NCBI RefSeq assembly: GCF_945859685.1
Contig: NC_079148.1
Coordinates: 90,897,007 to 90,961,006 of the forward strand
Source of the DNA: Eupeodes corollae
Lineage: Eukaryota > Arthropoda > Insecta > Diptera > Syrphidae
DNA length: 64,000 nucleotides
Reading direction: 5' to 3'
Shown: piece by piece, positions 1 to 10,004 of the stretch
Layout of the letters: every line of letters starts with the position of its first letter
Numbering within the stretch: the first letter of the stretch is position 1
Translations under genes and position numbers: made by a program
Notes under the pieces: model-generated
Databases searched by the model: none
Told to the model about the DNA's origin: nothing
What the model saw: only the letters and a program-made list of their open reading frames with translations

Positions 1-1100
1 CAAAATGATTTATTTTTAAATCTTGAAATATGTATAAGAAATTTTTTTGAACAGACATTTTGGAAGACAATAAGCAGTTTTAGCGAACTATTCGTGCATT
101 TTACTTCTTTCAAAATTGATTTTGTGTTGAATATAAAAAATTAAATAAATAAAAAAATAAATAAATCTACTGTTGAAGCGAATTAGCTTTGGATGCTCTA
201 GAACTAAGATCCATAAACGAATTTCAATAATATTAATGTCCCAACAGCAAAAGTGACACTTTTGTTAAACTTATGGGTGATTGAAAAATATAATGAACGT
301 TTCATATTTATTGATATAAAAGCTTTGAATCTCTTGAGAGACACACAAACGTTTCTTCTTAACTTATTTGTTTACCTTAATTAGTTTTATTTTATTTTTT
401 TTAAGATAAATTATGTTCTTATATGCACCTATATCAAATTCAAGAACCGAGCATTTTTCTGTCTACAATTTCAAAGTTAAATTGACTCCTTTAAGGTCAA
501 AATAAGGGTATGCAGATTGATAGCGATAGTAATAACAGACTCACGAAAATAGAGTCCGAAAAAACTGCGCCAAAAAAAGACCGTCAGTTCTTCATATCAG
601 ATCATCTCTCTTGAATTATCGTAGCGTTCTTCGCATTAATAGAAATGGAAACAAGAAAAGCATATTTTATTTTTCTAAAAAAAGCTACGTTTCAAAACAA
701 TTGCTGCATGAAATGCACCAAACACCCTTTAAACTATTGTGTTTTAGCTCTTAAATATGGCATATTAAAAAACTATTGGAATCTTGGAATGCATTCATAT
801 GTAGGGAATCATCCAAGTTGACTAGTTAGACTATTCCTTTGCTGGATAACAGTGTTCTAAAATAATTTGATAACTATAGTTGCCATAATTATTGAAATCT
901 GTAAATGCAAGGTTAAGATACACATTATGTTATTTAAATTTTGCTAACCTCCTTTATAAAACACTAAAGAACATTTTTAAGCGGTTAGTAAAAAAACTCA
1001 TTGAAGTGTGTGACTTAAGCTTAGTTTTCAGAGAGCTTACATATAATTTTCATTTTCTGAACCTGGTTCATGAATTGGTACCAATTAAGAATGTTTCCAT
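1..1100. repeat. AT-rich dispersed repeat (copy 1)
   Basis: The stretch is a diverged copy of sequence found again at about 26640-27604 and 29873-30120. Shared blocks include CAGCAAAAGTGACACTTTTG (near 247 and 27280), TTGAATCTCTTGAGAG (near 328 and 27356), GTTAGACTATTCCTT (near 825 and 29934) and AAAGAACATTTTTAAGCGG (near 966 and 30067). Only short, shifted open frames occur and none resembles a known protein. The element class is unknown. Its value is that the second copy is interrupted by a foldback-like element, so this copy shows the uninterrupted state. Confidence 0.7.
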
Positions 1101-1103
1101 TCT

Positions 1104-1310
1104 TCAATAACTTCCCATCCAGTCTGTCGATTCGTCTTGCTTAAAAGTTTGTAGGTTTTCGTGTCGGGTTAAAAAAAGTTGTTAGTTGAATTATTCTTAA
1201 ATATTTTAAAATCAACAACAATATTTTCCATATAAAAAATAGTTTAGTTTGAAAATAGATTTTTACAAATTTTTACTAATTTAATATTTCTTAAATTTTT
1301 ACAAATTGGA
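1104..1310 (+). repeat. Fragment of the GAGGCTGGGATGCG foldback-like family
   Basis: The block contains ATAACTTCCCATCC, GTCTGTCGATTCGTCTTGCT and the following AGTTGTTAGTTGAATTATTC. These are the subterminal sequences of the large family with terminal repeat AAAGAGGCTGGGATGCGACC, described at 27604 and 60278. The terminal motif itself is missing here, so the copy is 5'-truncated. Confidence 0.6.
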
Positions 1311-1317
1311 TTTAATT

Positions 1318-1545
1318 CAACCAAGGGGTCTTGAGTTCAATCCCTGCCTGCGCCACCTAACTTTTTTCAAGAGTAATTCTTGTCATGAAAAAGTGCTTTC
1401 TCAAATTAGCCGTACGGATTCAGCATATAAACTGTAGGTCCCTTTCATCCCTGAGAACATTACTCACACACAGGAATGGTTGAGAGTTGTAAGTCACTAG
1501 GCCCTGGTTCTTCATGGACTGTTGCACCACCCAATTTATTTATTT
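1318..1545 (+). mobile_element. tRNA-type SINE, copy 1
   Basis: The head holds a tRNA-like B box (GAGTTCAATCCC near 1332) followed by a CGCCACC tail. The body contains CCGTACGGATTC, ACACAGGAATGGTTGAGAG and TAAGTCACTAGGCCCTGG, and ends near CACCACCCAATTTATTTATT. The body recurs at 8632-8765, so this is a dispersed family. No A box is visible, so the head is partial. It should be non-autonomous and depend on a LINE of this genome. Confidence 0.7.
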
Positions 1546-1549
1546 TTTT

Positions 1550-3110
1550 TACATATATTATTCGCAATAAAAAAAACAAATTGGTACTCTTGCCTTTTAA
1601 CATTTCATTTACTTTAAGGTTAAGTTTATAACATTTAAGGGGTAGTTAACTTATGTGCAATACGCAATACCAATACAAAATTTGGTTAACATTTTAACTT
1701 TGAGTCAAAATCTTTTTCACAGCATATTTCATGCATTTTTTAAGAAAATTAAAAGCTTAACATTTTGGATTTAAACTGCAATTGTACAGATAATGAAAGC
1801 CTACTTTAAGTCAAAAATTGGCTAACGGAGGTTGTGTTTAAAATTTTCTTGTTGAATGTATCAACATACGAACTTCACCAATTATTTTCTTTTAAGAATT
1901 GAATTTCATTCAAATTGGTGGCAAGGAGATTTTATCATAATTTTTGTTATATCCAAGAAAACTATTTGGGGAACTCCTGATTTATGTTTAATTTATGTTA
2001 ACCAATATTTTTTAAACAAAATATATCTTTGTCTATTCCCTGCAAATTAATATGCAGAATAGTTTTTCCAAAACCTGTAACTCATAAGATGTAGAAAAAA
2101 TGAAGTACTTTCATTTTATTGTTTATAAATGTATTTTTCCTGAAGGTTATCAATCAACTGAAAAGTAAAGAATCTACGATCAATTCTCAAATTTTGCTTG
2201 CATAACACCAGGCAAGTTAAATGCATAGTAATTTAAAGCTTTTATCGATTCAGTGGGGTGAACTTTTTTAAGCTTGGGTTTAAGATTCACGACGCAGAGC
2301 CTAAGCATATACTACTTATTTTTCGTATATTCTTCTTATTTCTAATCGTAGTTTGAAATTAAATTTTGAAATAAGAAAAACCGTTAATAGAATTTCAGTA
2401 TTGTTATAATAAATGTCAAGATAGAAGTTTTTAAGTACAGAAAATTAACTTCCACCCGAGTCTATACTGTACCATTTCCACTCAAAATTTAAAGATAACA
2501 TTTGAAGTATGTCATTTAAATACATATGTACTTCAAAAATACTGGTATTTGTCTTTGTAAATAAATCATTTTTTTGTTAGAAAAATGTTTACAAGAAAAA
2601 GATATATTGATATATTTAACTTTTTAATACTAACATACAAATTATAAAAAGAAATTAACCAAAAACGAATGACAACGAACAATGACTAACTAACCTTGTC
2701 TTATGTCCATAAGTCAATTTTCGATAATCGTTAGCACAGAAAAGTAAAATGAATAGAACTGCCAAGCTTAAGTTTAAACTTGTTAATTTAATTTAAGCTA
2801 TTGCTGACGAAAAGACTGTTAAACTCTAACAGGCTAGTCATTTGGGCTCTTTCTGTACTCCATACAATGTGTCAATGTTAAATCTGTTAGGAATAAGTTC
2901 TAGCGTTATGTACAGTACACATCTTTTTCAACAGAACACACAGAACTATGCTTGTATAGTTTTTAGCCTTTTCTTACTTATGGCTCCTTAGTACTAAGTT
3001 CATAGCAACTTTATGAGGAACTAAAAACATTATGCAAAAAACGTTTCTTTAATTTTGCTTATAGTTTAATTTTTAATTTTTGTTTTCTTAATATTATATA
3101 CATATGAAGT
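1550..3110. other. No recognisable gene
   Basis: AT-rich sequence with short frames only (for example 64 codons at 1856-2050, plus, with no family resemblance). The last part, up to 3123, is the 3' flank of gene A and should hold its 3' UTR. ATTAAA-like signals on the minus strand lie near 3050-3080. Confidence 0.5.
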
Positions 3111-3123
3111 TCAAAGAACGTAT

Positions 3124-4078
3124 TCAGTGACGCCTGTATTTAAGTTTTCTTACAACCTTATACCTGTATCCATCATTAGCGAGAACGGTCTCAGGCTCAA
3201 AGACAGCACTGGTTGGTGGCAAGTACTCTTGGGAAGGAGCAAACGACTGTTGAACTGGTGGAAGGTATTCGTTGGAAGGCAATTCATTGACATCACGACG
3301 ATGACGGTATTTCAACCTGCGAACAGTCTTGTAACGGTAACCGTCATCAGCGAGAACGGTCTCAGGCTCAAAGACAGCACTGGTTGGTGGCAAGTACTCT
3401 TGGGAAGGAGCAAACGACTGTTGAACTGGTGGAAGGTATTCGTTGGAAGGCAATTCATTGACATCACGACGATGACGGTATTTCAACCTGCGAACAGTCT
3501 TGTAACGGTAACCGTCATCAGCGAGAACGGTCTCAGGCTCAAAGACGGCACTGGTTGGTGGCAAGTACTCTTGGGAAGGAGCAAAGGATTGTTGAACTGG
3601 TGGAAGGTATTCGTTGGAAGGCAATTCATTGACATCACGACGATGACGGTATTTCAACCTGCGAACAGTCTTGTAACGGTAACCGTCATCAGCGAGAACG
3701 GTCTCAGGCTCAAAGACGGCACTAGTTGGTGGCAAGTACTCTTGGGAAGGAGCAAAGGATTGTTGAACTGGTGGAAGGTATTCGTTGGATGGCAATTCAT
3801 TGACATCACGACGATGACGGTATTTCAACCTGCGAACAGTCTTGTAACGGTATCCATCGTCGGCCAAAATGCCAGATGGTTCGTTTCCAAGTGGAGGCAA
3901 GTATTCGTTGCTGGGCAATGACAATGTACTTTCCAATGGTGGAAGATACTCATTTGATATTTGTTCAGCAACAGTACAGGCCGCAATTGCCAAGAGTACA
4001 ACAAAGAATTTCTGAAAAATATTTTTTTTTTAGAATTTAAAACCTTTAAGTAAATATTACAAACAATTTATTTACCAT
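3124..4078 (-). CDS. Gene A: secreted GYR/YLP-motif repeat protein
   Basis: Two exons: ATG alone at 4078-4076, a 64-bp GT-AG intron (4075-4012), and exon 2 at 4011-3124; 296 residues in total. The N-terminus (M-KFFVVLLAIAACTVA) is a typical signal peptide. The mature part starts with two NEYLPP motifs. It then carries four near-identical 57-residue (171-bp) repeats. Each repeat contains NEYLPP, QEYLPP, DDGYRYK and a basic run RRLKYRHRR. In all I count ten YLPP and five GYRYK motifs. These match the Pfam GYR and YLP motif families known from Drosophila, whose function is undefined; a cuticle or matrix role is inferred. Each R-H-R-R|D site fits the furin consensus, so cleavage into repeated peptides is possible. 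Repeat identity at the DNA level implies recent expansion or homogenisation. The start was chosen because the spliced Met gives a complete signal peptide and a TATA/initiator lies just upstream. Confidence 0.9.
3175..3860 (-). repeat. 171-bp coding tandem repeats in gene A
   Basis: Four head-to-tail units with a 171-bp period; for example the block starting GAGAACGGTCTCAGGC recurs at 3181 and 3352. They differ by only a few bases, mostly synonymous. The period is an exact multiple of three, so the reading frame is kept. The similarity also leaves a long antisense open frame, which is an artefact of the repeats. Confidence 0.95.
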
Positions 4079-4113
4079 CTTGGTGTTTTTTCCTTCAAGA
4101 AGAACCAAAACTA

Positions 4114-4147
4114 AAATGATGTTCAAGTAAAGTAACTTGTATTTATA
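4114..4147 (-). promoter_or_regulatory. Gene A core promoter (TATA plus initiator)
   Basis: Read on the minus strand, TATAAATA starts at 4147. The initiator TCATTT lies at 4119-4114, its A (4117) being 30 nt from the first T of TATA. This predicts a 5' UTR of about 39 nt before the ATG at 4078. The spacing is that of insect TATA promoters and parallels genes B and C. Confidence 0.75.
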
Positions 4148-4149
4148 CA

Positions 4150-5100
4150 ACCCTTAGAATAATATTTTAAGCAGTCTGGCATTTTCATTTTAACTTCACA
4201 ACTTAAGCAAAGTTGCTTCGACTGGTTTTAAAATAAAATCTAAAATTGAAATATTATCAAACCTTTTTTCTAGCACCCACGGGCAAGTAAATAATATCCG
4301 TAGGCTTTTAATTACGTAACGTATAAGGGTGTGTCTCAAGTTACTAACTTATAATATAAGAATATTATAAAAACAAAAATAAACTGGCAAATAATTTAGT
4401 TTACGGATTCTAAAAATTATCGTAGAAGAATCTAAGATTCGATTTTGGTGGAATAAATAAATTTTAATAGTATCGTATTTCTAAATTAATTAAAAAGGTG
4501 AGTGGTACCACGATACATGAATTAATAATAAATTTGGTATCATCATTTTCTTTAAAATATGTAAATATAAGAAACACACAGAAGAACAGGATTTTCAACT
4601 TTTGCTATTCAAATTAAAATCATTTCATGTAAATAAAACAAAAACAAAGTGATGTTCCAAATAGAATGTTATATCTTTTTGTTCGCGATGGAAACTAGTT
4701 ATGTGTGGTTTAGTGTCCTATCCTTGTTTATATATTCTTTTTATACATTGTTATTACTTGCGATATGAAGACACTATGCTTATATGTATGTCTAATTGGA
4801 TTTGTAAAAAAATTCGAACTCTCGTTTTTAATCAAGCATGACATAACGATAGCAGAAAAGTCGAAAAAAGTGGGTCCTTCAAAACCGACAGATTTCATAA
4901 AATTTTTTTTTAATTTTTTTCTTAACTTGGCTTCTTTAAACAAACAAAAAATAAAAAGTTTTTTATTACTCCAGAAGAACAGTTATTTTGTTTTTAAGTT
5001 TTCTTAATGCACCAATTTCAATAATTTTCTCCACAAACTCTTATACTGCCTTTATAATATTTGATGTTCAAAAATTTCATTATTTTTTGTTTGAATTGTT
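4150..5100. other. Upstream flank of gene A and repeat debris
   Basis: The first few hundred bases presumably hold gene A upstream control sequence, but I see no motif I can name. Around 4815-4880 the sequence (TGACATAACGATAGCAG, then TCGAAAAAAGTGGGT) resembles 26735-26785, so part of this stretch is another copy of the dispersed repeat seen at the window start. Confidence 0.4.
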
Positions 5101-5109
5101 AATATTAAA

Positions 5110-5640
5110 ACATATATTTATTAGCAGGGTCCTCTTTAGACTTTTGGGAGCCCTGGAACCAATAGGATTTTTTTATGATTTCATATTTCATATTAAATGT
5201 GGCACGCGAGCTTCATACTAATTTTCGTTGCATTAAGTCTTTATAATTAGCATGCGGATTCTGAATTTTGGCACACGCTTCAAATTTATCAAAATTTCTC
5301 CCTTAGATCATTTATAAAAGAACATAGCAAATTGGCAGCAACGTCAATCGTTACTGTTTTTTTTTTAACGAATTCTTTCTAATATTGTGCTCCAAATTTC
5401 TGTTAAAATGAGGACAAGTTTTGACATTTTCTTTTGCTTGCAAACCAGAATATTTTCCCGACATATTAGACGAACCGTCATAGTTTGGCTTGCACAATCC
5501 TCTATTGAATAATGATGATTTTCCAGAAATGTCAAAATTGTGTCAGCCAAATATTCAGATTTATGCTCTTGAATAGTTATACATTTTAAGAACTTTACGA
5601 TGTTAACACAATTTTTAACATACCGAATTACAAACGTCTA
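5110..5640 (-). pseudogene. hAT-type (DUF4371/ZMYM-like) transposase relic
   Basis: On the minus strand, around 5400-5560, two frames joined by a frameshift read NHHYSIEDC, then NYDGSSNMSGKYSGLQAK. The latter closely resembles the conserved (Y)DGASNMSG...LQA block of the DUF4371 class of hAT transposases. Stops and frameshifts interrupt it, so it cannot make a transposase. Element ends were not identified. The next element (Jockey-like, from about 5890) abuts it. Confidence 0.65.
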
Positions 5641-5889
5641 AGGGTGTACTGTCAACACTTGTGCAGAACTATATGTTCACAGCGTGTTCAGGTATATGAT
5701 TAAGGATTCATGCTGCCAGAAGTTTAAGATAAGTTTAAGGAAGGAGAATTTCAACGGAACGGAGCGTAAAATGAAACTTGTTTTTCTGTTACTGTCTACT
5801 ACACTTATTTCGTTTTCGATATAATTCTTGTATAAATTCATTCATTTTGAGTCAGTGGATTCGGGGCCAAATAATTGCGGGGCCCTGGG

Positions 5890-7480
5890 TCCTGTTTTTT
5901 AGAGGATATAAGTTATTCAAAGATACTTTTTCAGAAGAATCTTCCGGCTGCCGGCTTGATTTCCCAACGAAGAAGGGATTCATCAACACCAAAAGCAAGC
6001 ATTTTCGATAAGAGAGCTTGGTGTCAAACTCTATCAAATGCTTTCGAAATATCAAGTGCAATAATCTTACTTTTTCCAAAACGATGTAAAGATTTGTTCC
6101 ACTGTTCGGTGAGATAAACCATGAGATCACCAGTGGACCTATTACAACGAAAGCCATATTGCCGGTCATTAAGAAGCTTCCGTTCTTCAAGATATTTCTT
6201 AAGCTGATAATTAATCAGCGTTTCCATGACCTTGGAAAGAAGGGAACTGAGTGCTACTGGAAAATAGTTCAGGGGGGCGAATCATCTGCCTTTTTTAAGG
6301 ACACGCTGTACAAATACTGTTTTCCATCCGCTCGGAAAGAGACCTGTAGAGTAGAAAAGATGGAAAAAGCTTACGCACTGGTTTTGCCAGCGTTGAAGAA
6401 CAACTCTTCAGAACAATAGGGGGAATACTATCCGGGCCAGCGGATTTGTGTATGTCAAGGTTTCTCAGTTCTCTTGCAACTGCACGAGTGCGAAAGAAGA
6501 TTCGTCCCATAGAATCGTTTACACTCTCCGATAGCGTCGAATTAAAACAAAATCTGCTGCAAGCAAATTGGCTTTATCGATCGAACTCACAAAGGGAGTG
6601 TCATTGTGGACGAGCATTGGAACCGAGGATGACGTGGTGTTTCGTACGTTTTTTACAACTTAATGTCTGGTCATGCAAAAATTTGGTTTGTCGAAAGTGC
6701 CGTTACAAGTCTTTCTAGATTATTTGAACTTATTCCGGTTTTTCTCAGTGGGGTTGGCTTTATAAATCCCGAAACTTACATCTCTGATCCCAATTACCTC
6801 TTTACAGCTCGAATCAAACCATGTGTTCTCTTTAGGTTCGATATATTTTACCCTATTCGGGATAAAATTTCTCGTTCCACAAAGAATTAAATTTGTAACT
6901 ATATCTGCGCTTGAATCCACGTCACTATCGAGGAATCATAGTGACCAGTTAAAGTTCCTGAAGAATTCATTGAGACCGCCCCAGTTATCTTTCTCATATT
7001 GCCAAACGGTTCTCGTAGTAGTTTTTTCTTTAACTGAGTTTTTTTGACATGAATTTTGCAGATACGATGCAATGGTCTGATGTGCCTAGAGGCGGTAAAA
7101 CACTGATTGTGTATTTATTAGGGTTAGGGGTAAGAAACAAGTCTAGGGTGTTGGCGAATTGACCTGCAACGTCAGGGATTCGAGTTGGCTCATCGGCAAG
7201 CTGAGTAAATTGATTTAACTCTGTGCTCTAACAGAAACATTAACTTCATGTGGTTAAACACAAACTAAAACTTCACACAGAGCATCAAATTCGTTAAAAG
7301 GTGAAGTTCTGTCTAGATTTTGACTTCGATATAAAAAGCATGTGTGGATGATGTGCCTATGTACCGTAAATTTCAACCACATGAAGTTAAAGTTTGTGTT
7401 AGAGCACAAACCATATTGTGGCTGAAGTTGGTACGCAACATCATTTCTTATATATACGGCTAATCCATGCTTGTTAGTTT
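5890..7480 (-). pseudogene. Jockey-like non-LTR retrotransposon, copy J1a
   Basis: Minus-strand translation runs from an endonuclease part (NKHGLAVYIRNDVAYQLQP near 7440-7480, FLYRSQNLDRTSPFNEFDAL near 7280-7340, DEPTRIPDV then SVLPPLGTSDHC near 7080-7190) to a reverse transcriptase start. RT landmarks are NLDIHKSAGPDSIPP (about 6450), QYGFRCNRSTGDL (about 6150) and motif A ALDISKAFDRV (about 6040). The copy ends near 5890 before motif C. Frameshifts and deletions, including loss of part of the endonuclease between 7190 and 7260, make it non-functional. The same family recurs at 13140-14580 and 24940-25965. Confidence 0.85.
7224..7411. repeat. 33-bp inverted repeat inside a LINE deletion junction
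   Basis: GTGCTCTAAC...CTTCATGTGGTT at 7225-7258 is the reverse complement of 7378-7410 with about three differences, enclosing some 120 bp. The right arm encodes ordinary LINE endonuclease sequence (NFNFMWLKF on the minus strand). The left arm sits where endonuclease codons are missing. This looks like an inverted copy made at a deletion point rather than a MITE. Confidence 0.65.
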
Positions 7481-7489
7481 TTGTTTCTA

Positions 7490-8630
7490 TTGTAAATTAT
7501 TATCTATCTATGTTATTATAAAAAAAAATGGAATGTATTCAAATTTTGTTATACAGATAATAATGCAGAAAGTAGTGTTTTTATTTTATGTCAGTAATCA
7601 TAAAATTTGATTAAGATATATAAAATATTTTCCAAAATCTATTGTTACTTAAATACTATTGCTTAGAATAAAATTTAAGATACCTATTGAATAATTCTAC
7701 AGTTAAATATTTTAACTCATATTTCCAATTATATACATTAAATACATTCTTTAAAAAACTGACTACAGCTCTTATTGATTCGACTAAAATAGTTTGGGAA
7801 TTTTTAAAATTAATTTTAAATGTGTAAATTTAAAATAAAAAAAAAACTATAGTTTTTACAAAGCTATCAAATCAATGCATTCGATAAATTAAAAAAATAC
7901 GAAATGAAGAATACAAAAAGAGGCTGAGATGCGACCCACACTGATAACTACCCATGCCATCGTCGATTTGTCTGACTTTTTAACTTTAACAAAATATTCA
8001 TAACAATATTTTGAGTAGCATAAATAAATTAGATCCATATTTTTCTTTGTTCTCCTAATACTTGAGTCGAAAACCGTTTTTATCAGCTTTTTGTTGTTTT
8101 TATAGGTTTTCGTGTTTTGTTAAAAAAATTGTCAGTTGATTTTTTTTTCTGAAAAAATTGAAATTACCTACAATATTTTTCATATCATAAAACAGTTTGA
8201 TTTTAAAATTTGTTTTGCTATCGAGATTGTTAATCGAAAATCAATTTCTACAAATCTTAGTTTTTATTTCTTATGTTAACAAATACAGATTAGATTTTTC
8301 TACGACAATTTAGCACAAAGTGATATCATTTATTAACGAGATATCAAGAATCAAACAAACATTTTTCGTACTATTTTTGTAGATCTTAAATTTTATGAAA
8401 AAACTGGTTGTCGGGTTTTTATAAAAATGTTACTGAATGTCGAACACGATATTTTCTATAAAACCAAAATAGTTTGAAGCCAAAATTTTTAGTTTTTGAA
8501 TAATATTTGAGTCGAAAATTAATTTTTACCAACTTTAAGTAAAGTTTTCTTTAAAAAATATTCGAAGTGACAGTTATTTTTTTTTCAGTTTTTTCGATTT
8601 ATAAAAAAAAACGTTAATTGAATTTTTTGC
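7490..8630 (+). repeat. Foldback-family debris, part 1
   Basis: From about 7915 the sequence AAAGAGGCTGAGATGCGACC starts a copy of the large repeat family. It is followed by degenerate 175-bp-type subrepeats (TTTGAGTCGAAAATTAATTT near 8510, GTCGGGTTTTTATA near 8410). The right terminus is not visible. The part before 7915 holds TTGTTATACAGATAATAATGC, also a member motif of this family (compare 28842). Confidence 0.65.
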
Positions 8631-8631
8631 C

Positions 8632-8765
8632 GTTCGGATTCGGCCTTAAATTGTAGGTCACTTCCATTCCTGACAACAGTACTCGCACACAGGAATGGTT
8701 GAGAGTTGTAAGTCACTAGGCCCTGGTTCACAACGGACTGTTGCGCAACCCCATTTGATTTTTTT
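8632..8765 (+). mobile_element. tRNA-type SINE, copy 2 (5'-truncated)
   Basis: The stretch matches the body and tail of the SINE at 1318-1545: CCGTTCGGATTCGGC, ACACAGGAATGGTTGAGAG, TAAGTCACTAGGCCCTGG and GGACTGTTGCGCAACCCC. The tRNA-like head is absent. It interrupts foldback-family sequence that resumes at 8766 with ACGTCGAGAAATGTC. Confidence 0.75.
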
Positions 8766-10000
8766 TGAAAACGTCGAGAAATGTCAAAGTTTTCAATTCG
8801 AAAAATCGCACCTATTACAATAACTTAATTTAGGAACGTAAAAAAAGTTATTTAAATTAAAAATTCAGGGAGATATTACCAAAATGACCTTCACCAATAA
8901 CTTAACTGAAAAAAATTATTTGAGATCAAAATGTTTTATCCTTGGATCCTAAAACGAGTAAATTTTACTTTCTTTCTCTATAATTTGTTCTAAATATTAT
9001 CTTAGATCTCTTCTCCGCGATCTCCGCCAAGATATTCACGAAAACAGCTATTGATTGTCTTCGTTTTTTTATTTCAAATGGCATTAACACTCTCATTGTA
9101 GTTGTCAAAAAAACAAAGTTATTCTGCAATCGATTAGCAATTTAAGTCAACCAGTGTTTTTAAAAATCTTTTTTTAAATTGAATTTTTTCAATGTTCATC
9201 TAAGCCTATTTCTATTTTTGCACAAACAAAAATAATTATCCTAAAAATTCAAACTTATTTAACTAAAAGCCAAAAGGATGGACTTTTAAATATTTAATTC
9301 TGTATCGTTGATCATAGCTAATCAAAAATTCAAATAGATGCCTTGTAAATTTCACAATACCAGAAGAAAAAAAAATAAATTACCGAAGAGTGATGATATA
9401 AAATCAAAATATACATAAATTTATTATGTGCAGGTAAACAAACAAAGCGGAGAGTTTTGTTTTGAAACTGGTTTTTCTTGATTAACACAAATCAAAAACT
9501 ATATATCTAATTTTTGATTACTTTTAGGAATTTTAAACCTTATCAATTTTTAGTGAATAAATAAATAATTTTAAGAGCATGTAATTTAAATACTATTACA
9601 CAGCACAAAATTCACTTTTGGTGTTTGGTATTTCGAAGACGAAAATAACTTTTCTTCAGTAAATAATGATTAAAAGTTTTGTGAAATAAATTATTTAATT
9701 TTGGAATATCTTAATATTCATTCTGTTTATAATTCTATACATGTGTAACAATCGTAATTTTAGTTTTATACACTAAATTTTAAACAGCTGTTCATATCTG
9801 GTGCATATTCTATCAGACATATAGAGAAGCGAAAGTAACACATAGCAGTTTATGGCAGTGGGGTAACAACAACATTGGCCACTCCGTAATTCCTAATTCC
9901 TAAGTATTTAGAATCAATTCCAAAGCACACAAATTACACATCCCTAAACTGCTATTCGAAAGAAGCTTCTAGATTTCTATACCCTCCACATCTTTTTGTT
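8766..10000. other. Foldback debris then unassigned AT-rich sequence
   Basis: 8766-8840 matches the arm sequence near 29805-29860 (ACGTCGAGAAATTTC, then CATTACAATAACTT). From about 8850 to 10000 I see only AT-rich sequence with no gene, RNA or element that I can name. Confidence 0.5.
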
Positions 10001-10004
10001 AAGA

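Noticed and set aside
1330..1360. A functional tRNA gene
   Set aside because: Only a B-box-like stretch is present; there is no A box, cloverleaf or terminator, and the body repeats elsewhere as a SINE.
3127..3921. 264-codon open frame on the plus strand opposite gene A
   Set aside because: It is a by-product of the in-frame 171-bp repeats. It has no signal peptide, promoter or family similarity, while the minus frame has all three.
5130..5900. TIRs of the hAT relic from the two GCCCTGG-type stretches (5150 and 5882)
   Set aside because: They occur in direct rather than inverted orientation and have no matching target duplication.
7224..7411. A MITE inserted in the Jockey-like relic
   Set aside because: The right arm and the loop encode normal LINE endonuclease residues, so this is not foreign DNA. 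An inverted local copy explains it better.
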